Shown: piece after piece, positions 43,080 to 52,047 of the stretch
Layout of the letters: each line of letters opens with the position of its first letter
How positions within the stretch are numbered: the first letter of the stretch is position 1
Origin: Larkinella bovis
GTDB lineage: Bacteria; Bacteroidota; Bacteroidia; Cytophagales; Spirosomataceae
NCBI RefSeq assembly: GCF_042655385.1
Contig: NZ_JBHSMA010000006.1
Coordinates: 62,001 to 126,000 of the forward strand
Direction: 5' to 3'
DNA length: 64,000 bases
Position numbers and translations under genes: made by a program
The notes under the pieces: generated by a model
Told to the model about the DNA's origin: nothing
Database searches by the model: none
What the model saw: only the letters and a program-made list of their open reading frames with translations

Positions 43080-43133
43080 CCCCGAACCGTTGAAACGGTT
43101 GATAAAAACCGGGGCTAAATCACCCTTTAGCCC
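43080..43133. repeat. Multi-hairpin REP-like element
   Basis: This 54-base element folds as an outer stem CCCCG (43080-43084) with CGGGG (43110-43114) enclosing the hairpin AACCGTT-GA-AACGGTT (43085-43100). A further hairpin GGGCTAAA (43112-43119) with TTTAGCCC (43126-43133) follows. The inner stem is the same heptamer pair found at 9278-9293. The rest of the 208-base gap (42958-43165) shows nothing else clear. Confidence 0.6.
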
Positions 43134-43165
43134 TTAAAACCAGTGCAACCATCAACAACTTTCTC

Positions 43166-44386
43166 ATGCTGATGCCCCAGCCCTTAGCGTTTCTCTGCAT
43201 CTCAACGTATTTCAAAGGCGAAGCGTTTCTACGCGCCTGTAAGGAAGCCGGCAACACGGTTTATTTGCTGACGTACGAGCAACTGGCCGACCAGCCGTGG
43301 CCGCGGGAAGCCATCGACGAGTTTTTCTACCTGCCGTCGCAGGACAACTCCTCGCAGAATCTGGACATCATGATCAACGGGCTGGCCCACACAATGCGGT
43401 CGCGGAAGATTGACCGGGTGGTGGCAATGGATGATTTTGACGTGGAAAAAGCCGCCCTGGTGCGCGAAACCTTCCGGATTCCGGGTATGGGCCAGACGAC
43501 AGCCCGGTTTTTCCGCGACAAACTGGCGATGCGGATGCGGGCAGCCGCCGAAGGCATCCGGGTTCCGGCCTTCAGCAGTTTGTTCCACGACGAAACGATT
43601 ACGGATTTTCTGCGCCGGACCGAAGCGCCCTGGCTCATCAAACCGCGTTCCGAAGCCTCGGCAACGGGCATTAAAAAGGTCTATTCCCTGGACGAAGCCT
43701 GGCAGGTCATTCATTCGCTGGGTGATAACCGCCACCAGTTTTTGATCGAGCAGTTCAAGCCGGGCCGGGTTTTTCACGTCGATTCGCTGTCGAAGGCTGG
43801 GAAGGTCATCTTCACCCGGGCGAGTCAGTACCTGGCCACACCGATGGAGGTGGCCCACGGCGGGGGCGTGTTCCGGACGGCGGTTTTGCCGTTCGATTCC
43901 GACGAAACGAAAAGCCTGTACCCACTGAACGATGCGGTTTTACGGGCGTTTCGGATGCAGGACAGTGCGTCGCATTCCGAATACATTCGCGGGGATCACG
44001 ACGGGGAATTTTATTTTCTGGAAACCTCCTCGCGGGTGGGCGGGGCCAACATTGCCGAACTGGTGGAAATGGCGTCGGGTATTAACCTGTGGCGCGAATG
44101 GGCGCGGCTCGAAAATGCCCTGGCGCGGGAAGAAGCGTATCAATTGCCGGATAGTCAGAACAAGTATGCCGGTTTGATCATCTCATTAGCCCGCCAGCCG
44201 TGGCCCGATACCAGCGGTTTTACAGATCCGGAAATTGCGTGGCGCATGAACAAGGAACACCATGTCGGTTTTATTGTCCAATCGCCCGACCGGGGGCGGG
44301 TGTTGCAGTTGCTCGACGATTACATGCAACGCATTTACCGGGACTACCACGCGTCGGCGCCCGTTCCGGATAAGCCGACCAATTAA
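43166..44386 (+). CDS. ATP-grasp family protein
   Basis: This is a 406-residue protein with the layout of ATP-grasp carboxylate-amine ligases. An N-terminal Rossmann-like part (LAFLCISTYFKGEAFLRACK, up to about 105) precedes the ATP-binding lobes: RDKLAMRMRAAAEGIRVPAF, APWLIKPRSEASATGIKKVY with the ATP-binding Lys, FLIEQFKPG, and the magnesium-binding DHDGEFYFLETSSRVGGANI. Such enzymes join a carboxylate to an amine or thiol with ATP; the substrates are not predictable. Either the ATG at 43166 or that at 43172 may be used. Its stop overlaps the stop of the convergent MutS-like gene. Confidence 0.87.
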   Translation: MLMPQPLAFLCISTYFKGEAFLRACKEAGNTVYLLTYEQLADQPWPREAIDEFFYLPSQDNSSQNLDIMINGLAHTMRSRKIDRVVAMDDFDVEKAALVRETFRIPGMGQTTARFFRDKLAMRMRAAAEGIRVPAFSSLFHDETITDFLRRTEAPWLIKPRSEASATGIKKVYSLDEAWQVIHSLGDNRHQFLIEQFKPGRVFHVDSLSKAGKVIFTRASQYLATPMEVAHGGGVFRTAVLPFDSDETKSLYPLNDAVLRAFRMQDSASHSEYIRGDHDGEFYFLETSSRVGGANIAELVEMASGINLWREWARLENALAREEAYQLPDSQNKYAGLIISLARQPWPDTSGFTDPEIAWRMNKEHHVGFIVQSPDRGRVLQLLDDYMQRIYRDYHASAPVPDKPTN

Positions 44387-46191
44387 TCCTCCTGAAACTT
44401 GTGCATTTCGATGCCGATGCTTTCCATCAACTGGCTGGCGTTGAAACTGCGGCAAATGCCCGTTCGCAACTGGTAATCGAAGTGCAGCTTGCCATCGATT
44501 ACGTCGGAATTAAAACTGTAATTGTGGACAAACGGATGGGAAGCAGCCAGTTCGCCCAGTTCGACATCGTGGGTCGAAACAAAACCGGAAGCCGTGGTTT
44601 CGTGTAACTGGAAAATCAAGGCCCGCGCCCCGCGGTGGCGGTCGGCGGAATTAGTGCCTTTCAGAATTTCGTCGAGGAAATACAAAACCGGCCAGTTACT
44701 CGTCTGCCGCGTCCGGTCGATGAGCGTTTTCAGACGCTTCAGTTCGGCGTAAAACGACGACGTATTTTCTTCCAGCGAATCCTGCGTCCGCATGCTCGTA
44801 AACACCTGCACCGGCGAGCAGGTAAACCGGTCGGCGGCCACCACCGAACCGGCCAGCGCCAGCACGACATTGGTGCCGATCGTCCGCAGGAACGTGCTTT
44901 TTCCCGACATATTCGAACCGGTAATCAGGATCGTCTGGCCGTTTCCGGTGATGGTCAGCGAATTGGCGACGCTTCGGCTGGCGGTCAGCATCGGATGCCG
45001 GGCCTGGCGGGCGTCGAGTTGCAGGGCGGTTTCCTTGAATTCGGGAACGGCATATTCGGGCTGGGCGTAGGCCAGACCCGCCAGACTGTTCAGCGCTTCG
45101 GCTTCGGCCAGGGCATCGAGCCAGTCGGCCAGGTGTGGACCGTATACCTTTTTCCAGCGGTCGAGCGCCTGTAGATAGTGAATGTCCCAGAGCGTGATAA
45201 TGCCGAACAGCAGAAAGAAATACGGATTTCGGCGAAAATTCAGGTTTTCCACCAACCGGCTCAAGTGTCCGATGGCGTCCGCAGCCGTGCGGTTTTCCAG
45301 TTTCGTAATGGTTTGAATCCGGTGCAGAATGGCGGCTTTGAACGGTGGAGTTTCGAGGTGTTTCAGTAAATCCCGGTACGTTTTCAGGGCCTGCGACATG
45401 GCAAATGTCTGCTCGCTCGCGTTTTTAGCCCGTTCGGCGACCTGCCCCAGAATCACCCCGTGTACGAGCAGGGAAACCGTAACCGCCCAGCCCGGCAAGG
45501 CTCCCGAAAGCCAGAACCCGATCAGCGTGAGCGTAATCGCCGGGAACAGCCAGCGTGCAATCGTTAAATAGACCGGCAGCGGTTCTGTCGGTTTGGTGGC
45601 CCAGGTTTTCAAGGCCTCGGGCGAATCTCCGACGGTTGGGTTCAGGTACGCCAGGGCTCCGAGTTCCTGCCGCCAGTCGAGCAGCGGGTTCAATTCGGCA
45701 ACGGCATCCTGCCGGAGCAGCACCTCGCTGATGGGAGCGGGCGAGAGCAGATAGGCCGCCAGTTTGCGGCTTCCTTCGAACGTATGCGTCCGGTTCAGCA
45801 GCCGAAAGAGGGAATGATTCCCGAAAATGTCGAGGTCGCCCGCGTACGGATGGTTGGCATCGGCAAATCCCAGGCCGGTTTCGGGCCGTAGAAATTTCCG
45901 CTCCAGCCGGTTATTTTCATCGCGGTTGATGAAGGCCAGCCAGCGGGCGCGGTCCCGTCGGCGCTGCACGGCCTGGTGGCGTTTCAATAAAATCAGAAAA
46001 CCGATCACGGCCAGCAGACCCACAACAAGGGCGGCTCCGGTTTGCGCCCGATCGATCAGGAAATAAATCCCGAAAGCGGCCGCGACAAACCAGGCTACGC
46101 GGATGATGGAGAGTCGATTATAAGCCGCGCGGGCTTTTAATTCGTCCTGTAAAAACCGGGTTTCACGTTCCGCAAAAGTCGATTTGGGCAT
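44383..46191 (-). CDS. Membrane-anchored MutS-like ATPase
   Basis: This is a 602-residue protein with a MutS-type ATPase at its C-terminus: TILITGSNMSGKSTFLRTIG (Walker A, about residue 425), the Walker B region YFLDEILKGTNSADR, and GFVSTHDVELGEL. It lacks the mismatch-recognition and connector domains of MutS1 and the Smr nuclease of MutS2. Instead two membrane segments lie at about 27-66, and more hydrophobic stretches at about 210-250 and 325. Such membrane MutS-like proteins occur in Bacteroidota and their function is unknown. It is coupled to the upstream Fur gene by a one-base TAATG overlap, and its stop overlaps that of the convergent ATP-grasp gene by four bases (44383-44386). Confidence 0.88.
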   Translation of the reverse strand: MPKSTFAERETRFLQDELKARAAYNRLSIIRVAWFVAAAFGIYFLIDRAQTGAALVVGLLAVIGFLILLKRHQAVQRRRDRARWLAFINRDENNRLERKFLRPETGLGFADANHPYAGDLDIFGNHSLFRLLNRTHTFEGSRKLAAYLLSPAPISEVLLRQDAVAELNPLLDWRQELGALAYLNPTVGDSPEALKTWATKPTEPLPVYLTIARWLFPAITLTLIGFWLSGALPGWAVTVSLLVHGVILGQVAERAKNASEQTFAMSQALKTYRDLLKHLETPPFKAAILHRIQTITKLENRTAADAIGHLSRLVENLNFRRNPYFFLLFGIITLWDIHYLQALDRWKKVYGPHLADWLDALAEAEALNSLAGLAYAQPEYAVPEFKETALQLDARQARHPMLTASRSVANSLTITGNGQTILITGSNMSGKSTFLRTIGTNVVLALAGSVVAADRFTCSPVQVFTSMRTQDSLEENTSSFYAELKRLKTLIDRTRQTSNWPVLYFLDEILKGTNSADRHRGARALIFQLHETTASGFVSTHDVELGELAASHPFVHNYSFNSDVIDGKLHFDYQLRTGICRSFNASQLMESIGIEMHKFQED

Positions 46192-46619
46192 TACGCAGCG
46201 TTTTTATTGCAAAGCGAACAAACGCCCTGAATCAGCAGATTGGTTTCTTTGCGACTGTAGCCGGAAGGTAAACTAACGGCCGGAATCAGCGTATTTTCGA
46301 GGCAGGTTGTCTGACCGCACTGTTCGCATTTGAAATGAACGTGGTCGTGGTGATGGTGGTTATGGGCGCAGGCTTCCCGGCAGAGGGCGTACTTCAAACC
46401 GCCTTCGTCGTCCAGTACTTTGTGCAGAATGCCTTTATCGACAAAGGTTTTCAGGGTCCGGTAAATGGTTACCCGATCGAAATCATCTTTCAGACTATCT
46501 TCGATGTCGTGGTGCGCCAGGGCGTAATTGGCGGCAAAAAACGTATCCAGCACGCCCTCCCGGCAACTTGTATGTCGCAGGTGAAAGTCGTCCAAAGTCT
46601 GTTTAATGGCAGCGTTCAT
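46191..46619 (-). CDS. Fur-family metal-responsive repressor
   Basis: This is a 142-residue regulator of the Fur superfamily. The winged helix is at about 10-80 (DDFDRVTIYRTLKTFVDKGI is the DNA-binding signature). The dimerisation part carries a histidine cluster (NHHHHDHVHFKCEQCGQTTC) and two CxxC pairs (CEQC, CSLC) that bind a structural zinc. The histidine-rich loop and CxxC motifs would suit Zur as well as Fur, so the metal is not assigned. It is 24 bases downstream of the ABC exporter gene and coupled to the MutS-like gene, so all may be co-transcribed. Confidence 0.92.
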   Translation of the reverse strand: MNAAIKQTLDDFHLRHTSCREGVLDTFFAANYALAHHDIEDSLKDDFDRVTIYRTLKTFVDKGILHKVLDDEGGLKYALCREACAHNHHHHDHVHFKCEQCGQTTCLENTLIPAVSLPSGYSRKETNLLIQGVCSLCNKNAA

Positions 46620-46643
46620 CGATTGAAAAGCCGATCCGGCGTT

Positions 46644-48458
46644 TTAACTATCCGTTGTTTCAAATTGCAATTTAACCAGATTTGCGTACAAACCATCTTC
46701 CAGAAGGCTCAGTTCTTCGTGCGTGCCGGTTTCGCTGATCTGGCCTTCGCGCAGGACGTAGATTGTATCCACCTTCCGAATCGTGGCCAGCCGGTGCGCA
46801 ATGATGATCGTCGTCCGGTTTTGCATCAACTCGTCGAGGGCTTCCTGCACCAGCCGTTCCGACTCGGCATCGAGCGAACTGGTGGCTTCGTCCAGAATCA
46901 GGATGGCCGGGTCTTTCAGGATGGCGCGGGCGATGGCAATCCGCTGCCGCTGGCCCCCCGACAGTTTAACACCCCGTTCGCCAACCACCGTCTGGAACTT
47001 CTCGGGAAACGACTCAATGAAGTCCAGCGCATTGGCTTTGCGGGCGGCATCCAGCACTTCGGCTTCGGTAGCACCCGGTTTTCCGTACGCGATGTTTTCC
47101 AGTATTGTGCCCCCAAACAGCATGACTTCCTGCGGGACCACGGCGATGTTCTGGCGCAAATACCGGATATCAATGTCCTGAATCGGTTTTCCATCCACCG
47201 TAATGGAACCACCGTTGATGCCGTAATACCGCAGCAGCAACTGCACAATCGTCGATTTTCCGGCCCCGCTCTGGCCCACCAGCGCAATTTTATGACCGGC
47301 CGGAACCTCCAGCGAAACGCCTTTCAGGACTTCAATATCGGTGCGCGACGGATACGAAAAATGAACATTGGTAAACTTGACGTCACCCTGCAACGGAAGG
47401 GCCGGTTGGGCCGGTTCGGTGGCGGGAAGTTCCAGTTCCGAGGGTTCTTCCAGAATGTCCAGAATCCGTTCGGAAGCACCGATGGTGCGTTGAATCTGGG
47501 CGTACAGATCACCCAAACCGCCCACGGCCCCGCCGATGTACATCGTGTAGATAACAAACGTGACGAGTTGCGCGAAGCTCAGTTCACCCGCCAGCATGAG
47601 TTGCGCCCCGTACCAAACCACCCCAACAATCCCGCCAAAGAGGGCAAAGACAACAAACGACACAAAACCGCCCCGGTAATTGGCGACCCGCAGGGCATTT
47701 TGCACCACTTTATCGAGGGCCGTCGAGTACCGCCGGACTTCGTAGGGTTCGTTCGTGAAGGCTTTCACAACGCTGACCGACTGCAGGGTTTCTTCGACTA
47801 CGACGTTGGCCTGGGCCAGCTCGTCCTGCGCCTTCCGCGAGATTTTCCGGATAAACCGCCCGAAAAAGATGGCCGCCACGATGATCACCGGCACCGTTGC
47901 GAGCATGAAACCGGTGAGTTTCAGGGAGGTAAACGAAATCAGGGCGATCCCGGCAAACAGGGTGATGATCTGCCGCAGGAATTCGGCCAGGGTGGTCGAC
48001 AAAACATCCTGCAATTGCGTCACGTCTGACGAAATCCGGCTGGTCAGCTCCCCAACGCGCCGTTGCTCGAAGAAAAAAACCGGCAGCGTAATGATTTTTT
48101 TGTAAACCGCCCGCCGGACATCGGCCATCGAGCGTTCGCTGACCTGCGCAAACAGGTAGACGCGGGCAAACGAAAACACCGATTGAATAACCAGCAAACC
48201 GAACAGAAGCAACGTCAGCTGGTTAAGGTCTCCGGCCTGAAGCTTGTTTTCAACAACTTTCAGAATGTCGCCCAGGAGCTTCGGAAACACCATGGTCGTG
48301 GCCGACGACAGCAGCAGAAACACCAGCCCGACAATGAAATACCCCCGATACGGTTTGATAAACCGGAACAGCCGCAGCGATTTTTGCAGGGCATCCCGGG
48401 TCACTTTTACTTTTTTATCTGCTTCGTTCCCGTCGGAACTCCATCCTCGCTTTGCCAT
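46644..48458 (-). CDS. ABC transporter, fused permease-ATPase (MsbA-like exporter)
   Basis: This is a 604-residue half-transporter. A six-helix exporter membrane domain (about 35-330; the first helices are YFIVGLVFLLLSSATTMVF and LTLLLFGLLVIQSVFSFARV) precedes the ATPase with Walker A GQSGAGKST, signature LSGGQRQR, Walker B ILILDEATSSLD and the H-loop IAHRL. Homodimers of this type move lipids, lipopolysaccharide precursors or drugs out across the inner membrane. I chose the ATG at 48458; the frame stays open to 48566 but that would overlap the end of gldB. It lies 46 bases after gldB and 24 before the Fur gene. Confidence 0.92.
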   Translation of the reverse strand: MAKRGWSSDGNEADKKVKVTRDALQKSLRLFRFIKPYRGYFIVGLVFLLLSSATTMVFPKLLGDILKVVENKLQAGDLNQLTLLLFGLLVIQSVFSFARVYLFAQVSERSMADVRRAVYKKIITLPVFFFEQRRVGELTSRISSDVTQLQDVLSTTLAEFLRQIITLFAGIALISFTSLKLTGFMLATVPVIIVAAIFFGRFIRKISRKAQDELAQANVVVEETLQSVSVVKAFTNEPYEVRRYSTALDKVVQNALRVANYRGGFVSFVVFALFGGIVGVVWYGAQLMLAGELSFAQLVTFVIYTMYIGGAVGGLGDLYAQIQRTIGASERILDILEEPSELELPATEPAQPALPLQGDVKFTNVHFSYPSRTDIEVLKGVSLEVPAGHKIALVGQSGAGKSTIVQLLLRYYGINGGSITVDGKPIQDIDIRYLRQNIAVVPQEVMLFGGTILENIAYGKPGATEAEVLDAARKANALDFIESFPEKFQTVVGERGVKLSGGQRQRIAIARAILKDPAILILDEATSSLDAESERLVQEALDELMQNRTTIIIAHRLATIRKVDTIYVLREGQISETGTHEELSLLEDGLYANLVKLQFETTDS

Positions 48459-48504
48459 TCTATTCTTTTTCCTGTAGGGTCGGCTAACCGCCGGGTTTAT
48501 TGTG

Positions 48505-49479
48505 CTATTCGTCGTCTTTGAAGCCTTTATAACCCGATTGTTCAAAAATTTGCCGGGCGTTGGCATTGCCCATCAAGGCTTTAATGCCGGGATCTTTTTC
48601 ATCGTTGTATTTTCCGACAATCCGCCAGCCGAGCCAGCGACCAATCGCGCCGGGGCTTTTGCTGCTGATTTCGGCGGTGAAGGGGCGCTCGGACAGATAC
48701 CGGTTTTTAATCGCCGGACTCACTTCATACAGCAGTTTGGCGTCGATGAAATACGCCCAGATGGCTTCCTGCACGTTGTAGGTCTGGGTGAGTTGCTGGT
48801 TGGTGTACCCAATAATCAGACTGTCGGGAACGTCGGGCAGCATGGTTTTGGTGAACACGTACCCTTTGCCGTAATAAATCATATCGGCCAGCAAGGTCTG
48901 ATCCTGTTGATCGGTTTTGTTAAACCGTTCGGATATGGCGGTAACAATCGTCGGGGCAATGAATGGCTGCTGATACCGGCGCAGAATGTAAGCGGGTACA
49001 TCGTTCGGGCGGTATTTGGCTTTTGGCCCCGCGAAATAATCCAATCCAATTACGATCAAACTATCGCTGATGACCAGATCCGGGCCCATAAAACCGGAGA
49101 CCATCGTGGCCACTTTCGGCGCTTTAAACGCCGGGAAGTTTTCGTGAATCCGATTAAAGGCTTCCGAGAGCTGGTCCTGAATGTTTCCCATTGTTCCAAA
49201 CTCCTGGTTAACCTGCTTGTACAATACGTCAAGCTCCTTATCGTTAACTCGTTTGTATAATTCATTCACCAGCGCCGTGTCCTGACCGAACTGAGTCGTG
49301 CCGAAATACACCTGGGCAATTGCCTTGTGGTCGTTGAGCCACTCGCGCACTGCTTCGGGCTTTCGGGCGGCAAAGAGCTGCTGTTCCGGCCGTTCAATCG
49401 TTACCAGTTCCTCCGTTTTGGAACAGGCATTGAAAATGAGTATACTTACTAAACCAAAAACAACAGGTGAAATCTTCAT
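48505..49479 (-). CDS. gldB: Gliding motility lipoprotein GldB
   Basis: This is a 324-residue lipoprotein. The signal peptide ends at a lipobox (VSILIFNACSK, Cys about residue 19). The body matches GldB: PDLVISDSLIVIGLDYFAGP, then RPNDVPAYILRRYQQPFIAP, DMIYYGKGYVFTKTMLPDVPDSLIIGYT, and a C-terminal GRWLGWRIVGKYN. GldB is needed for Flavobacterium gliding and is often encoded in Bacteroidota even where motility is unproven. gldC, its usual partner, is not adjacent. I chose the ATG at 49479 over the in-frame upstream codons because it starts the signal sequence. Confidence 0.92.
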   Translation of the reverse strand: MKISPVVFGLVSILIFNACSKTEELVTIERPEQQLFAARKPEAVREWLNDHKAIAQVYFGTTQFGQDTALVNELYKRVNDKELDVLYKQVNQEFGTMGNIQDQLSEAFNRIHENFPAFKAPKVATMVSGFMGPDLVISDSLIVIGLDYFAGPKAKYRPNDVPAYILRRYQQPFIAPTIVTAISERFNKTDQQDQTLLADMIYYGKGYVFTKTMLPDVPDSLIIGYTNQQLTQTYNVQEAIWAYFIDAKLLYEVSPAIKNRYLSERPFTAEISSKSPGAIGRWLGWRIVGKYNDEKDPGIKALMGNANARQIFEQSGYKGFKDDE

Positions 49480-49487
49480 CCTTACTA

Positions 49488-50411
49488 ATGGGCGTTCTCT
49501 TGGAAACATACAAATTTACGAAAAAGTTGGGTTCATACTGGCGTTCCGGTCAGATGATTGCAACGGCAGCCCTGCTTTTGGGATTGATCGGGACCGCCCA
49601 CAGCCAGGGGCGGGTAACGGTTCAGGAGCCCAACCGGTCGAACCAATCGTCGGATAACGATGGCTGGGGGCAGCCTTCTCCCCGCAAAGGCAATCGCAGA
49701 ACGAACGATGCGGGGCGCCCTAATCGTACAACCGACCGGGTTTTTCGCCGGCTTCAGGAGGATGAGATTGATTATGCTCCCCCGCAAAAGCTGATTGAGA
49801 TGAGTTTTCGGCTGGCACCGTCCGTGACGTTCAACACCGCCGAAGGGTTCGATTCGTACGCCGGTTTTCGGACCAACGGGTCGGCCCTGCGGATGAGCCT
49901 CGGGCCGAGCGTCGATTATTTCTTTTTCAAAGACCGGTATTCACTCAGTTCGGGCCTCTGGTACACGATTCAGCGGTCGGGCTACCGGATTCCGGGGCAG
50001 TTTGGGCAGCCGGTCTGGGATCCCGGGGCTAAAATTCAGCAGTCTTCCTACAATTTGCAGTATTTGCAAATCCCGGTTTCGGTAAAAATGTACGCCAACA
50101 ATCTGTTTCCGAGCACCCGGTTTTACATCCAGACTGGTGGCGTGATTAACACCAAACTCGCCGAAAAACCGCTGGACTCGGCCCATAATGCCTTGTTTCA
50201 GTACGCGGAAGACGGCGGGAATTACAGCCGTCAGTACAGCCGCTTCAGCCTGGCGCTGCTGTTGGGGACGGGCATTCAATACCGCCTGAATCAGAGCCAG
50301 GCGCTGATCATGGGCCTCAGTTACCAGCGCGGCCTGACGGACGTGGCCCGGGCGCGGAATCTGGTTTCGAAAAACCACGTAATTTCGCTCGATCTGGGGC
50401 TGAAATTTTAG
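49488..50411 (+). CDS. PorT-like outer membrane beta-barrel protein
   Basis: This is a protein of about 307 residues with a hydrophobic export signal (MIATAALLLGLIGTAHSQG). A basic, disordered linker (about 50-95) precedes an eight-strand type barrel with alternating strands (MSFRLAPSVTFNT, YSLSSGLWYTIQRSG, LQYLQIPVSVKMYA, ending HVISLDLGLKF), as in the PorT/OMP_b-brl_2 group. PorT proper takes part in type IX secretion; the group is broad, so this role is not assured. The start is uncertain: ATG 49488 gives a positively charged region before the hydrophobic core, while ATG 49554 starts directly at the core. It is divergent from gldB by only 8 bases if 49488 is right. Confidence 0.78.
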   Translation: MGVLLETYKFTKKLGSYWRSGQMIATAALLLGLIGTAHSQGRVTVQEPNRSNQSSDNDGWGQPSPRKGNRRTNDAGRPNRTTDRVFRRLQEDEIDYAPPQKLIEMSFRLAPSVTFNTAEGFDSYAGFRTNGSALRMSLGPSVDYFFFKDRYSLSSGLWYTIQRSGYRIPGQFGQPVWDPGAKIQQSSYNLQYLQIPVSVKMYANNLFPSTRFYIQTGGVINTKLAEKPLDSAHNALFQYAEDGGNYSRQYSRFSLALLLGTGIQYRLNQSQALIMGLSYQRGLTDVARARNLVSKNHVISLDLGLKF

Positions 50412-50461
50412 ACTATCTTTGGGCGCTCATCGGATTAAAACCGTGTTGATCTGCCGAAATC

Positions 50462-51370
50462 ATGTCGTCCAAACCGTTCCTTTGCTTTTTCTTCGTTTCG
50501 CTCTTTTTCAGCCCTAGCCGGGCTTTTTCGCAAGCCGGTTCGGAGCCGTTGTTTACGTTTGGCGTGATGACCGATGTGCAGTATTGCGATTGCGATCCGG
50601 CCGGAACGCGGCATTACCGGTCGTCGCTGCGCAAGCTGAACGAAGCCGTGCAGACCTTCAACGAACAGAAAGTGGCGTTTGTCACCCACCTCGGCGACTT
50701 CATCGACCACGATTTCCGGAGTTTCGATACGCTGACAGTCCTTGTCCGGCAACTGAATAGCCCGCTGTATCAGGTGTTGGGCAATCACGATTTTTCGGTG
50801 GGCCCGGACGAATTAGCCAAGGTGCCAGCCACACTGGGCATGAAAAACCGGTACTACTCATTTTTCCGGCAAGGCTGGCGGTTTATTGTGCTGGATTCCA
50901 ACGATCTGAGCACGTACGGGAATGCAAAGGGCAGTAAAAACGAACAAGCTTCGGTGGCCTATCTGGCCACGTTGAAAGCGCAGAATGCCCCGAATGCGCA
51001 ACCCTGGAACGGCGGTCTTTCAGAAAAACAGTTGCAGTGGCTGAAAAAAGAGCTGGCTTCCGCCGTCCGAAAAAAAGAGCAGGTTATTGTGCTCAGCCAC
51101 CATCCGCTCATGCCGGAAAACGACCGGCACAACATCTGGAACGACCGGGAGGTCAGGACTTTGCTCGAAAGCTATCCCAATGTATTTGCCTATTTTAACG
51201 GGCACGTTCACCAGAAAAGCCATTCGACGCACCACGGCATTCATTATGTCACGTTTAAGGGCATCGTCGAGCAGGAAGAGAATGGGTTTGCCATCGTGGA
51301 AGTATATTCCGACCGGCTGAAAATCAACGGCTACGCGACCGAAACAAGCCGGGTTTTGCAAAAACTGTAA
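50462..51370 (+). CDS. Exported metallophosphoesterase (ADP-ribose diphosphatase-Mn-like)
   Basis: This is a 302-residue protein with a signal peptide (PFLCFFFVSLFFSPSRAFSQ). All metallophosphoesterase motifs are present: FGVMTDVQYCD, THLGDFIDH, VLGNHDFS, VLSHHPL and FNGHVHQ. The D-x-Q variant of the first motif and the cysteine-rich start (QYCDCDPAGTRHYRSSL) match the ADPRibase-Mn/CDP-alcohol phosphohydrolase group, which splits ADP-ribose or CDP-alcohols. An exported form would act on extracellular or periplasmic nucleotides. It follows the PorT-like gene by 50 bases on the same strand. Confidence 0.88.
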   Translation: MSSKPFLCFFFVSLFFSPSRAFSQAGSEPLFTFGVMTDVQYCDCDPAGTRHYRSSLRKLNEAVQTFNEQKVAFVTHLGDFIDHDFRSFDTLTVLVRQLNSPLYQVLGNHDFSVGPDELAKVPATLGMKNRYYSFFRQGWRFIVLDSNDLSTYGNAKGSKNEQASVAYLATLKAQNAPNAQPWNGGLSEKQLQWLKKELASAVRKKEQVIVLSHHPLMPENDRHNIWNDREVRTLLESYPNVFAYFNGHVHQKSHSTHHGIHYVTFKGIVEQEENGFAIVEVYSDRLKINGYATETSRVLQKL

Positions 51371-51378
51371 AGTGGAAG

Positions 51379-52047
51379 TCAGTAGATATAGCCCAGGTCT
51401 CTTAGATTCTGTTCCGGTGTCGTTAGCCGGATCGTCCGTCCGCCGGTATTGAGGTAATAGACCGGATCGCTCAGGCCCAGGACGGTTTCGTAGCGGTGGT
51501 CGGAGAGCAGAATGCCCTTACGCCGGGATTCCTGCCGAATGGTGGCGGCAACTTGTTCGATCTGCACCGGCATCAGGTGTAAAAACGGCTCATCGAGCAG
51601 CACGAAAGCTACGTTCGACGTCAGGATGAGCAACACCCCGGCCAGTCGTTTCTCCCCACCCGACAAGGTGCTGATTTTCTGGTTCCGGCGTTGGTAAAGG
51701 GTAGGGTAGTCACGGGCAATTTCTTCAGTTTTCACGCCATACCAGTCAAAAGCCGCCTGCAGGGTCAGCGACGGTGGGATAAAGGGCTGCTGGGGCAGAT
51801 ACCGGATCAAACCCGGTTTTTGATACGGTTTTTCGATGTATTTGTTATCCACCCGGACCGACTGGCTCCCGGTCGGCATCAGGCCCATGACACTTTTCAT
51901 GAGACAGGATTTTCCGCTTCCGTTGCGCCCCAGTAAACCGGTGATCTGACCGGTTTCCAGTTTTATGTACACGCTCTGGAGAATCTTTCGTCCGCTCAGG
52001 TGGAGTTCGATGCCATCGGCTTCCAGCACGCTGCGTGGGGGATTCAT
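51379..52047 (-). CDS. ABC transporter ATPase subunit
   Basis: This is a 222-residue ATPase with Walker A GLLGRNGSGKS, Q-loop LPQQPF, signature LSGGEKR, Walker B FVLLDEPF and an H-loop-like LLSDHRYE. The variant LxDHR replaces the more usual 'H-x-x-D' spacing but keeps the histidine. Its start overlaps the stop of the small membrane gene by four bases (ATGA at 52047-52044). The partner is too small for a full permease, so another membrane protein may be required. The exported substrate is unknown. Confidence 0.85.
   Translation of the reverse strand: MNPPRSVLEADGIELHLSGRKILQSVYIKLETGQITGLLGRNGSGKSCLMKSVMGLMPTGSQSVRVDNKYIEKPYQKPGLIRYLPQQPFIPPSLTLQAAFDWYGVKTEEIARDYPTLYQRRNQKISTLSGGEKRLAGVLLILTSNVAFVLLDEPFLHLMPVQIEQVAATIRQESRRKGILLSDHRYETVLGLSDPVYYLNTGGRTIRLTTPEQNLRDLGYIY

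Noticed and set aside
44383..46191. Calling the MutS-like protein a mismatch repair enzyme
   Set aside because: It lacks the mismatch-recognition domain and has membrane helices, so only the ATPase is shared with MutS.
46335..48029. A 564-codon open frame on the plus strand
   Set aside because: It is antisense to the Fur and ABC exporter genes, both with full motifs. Its product is rich in Gln, His, Arg and Phe without domains.
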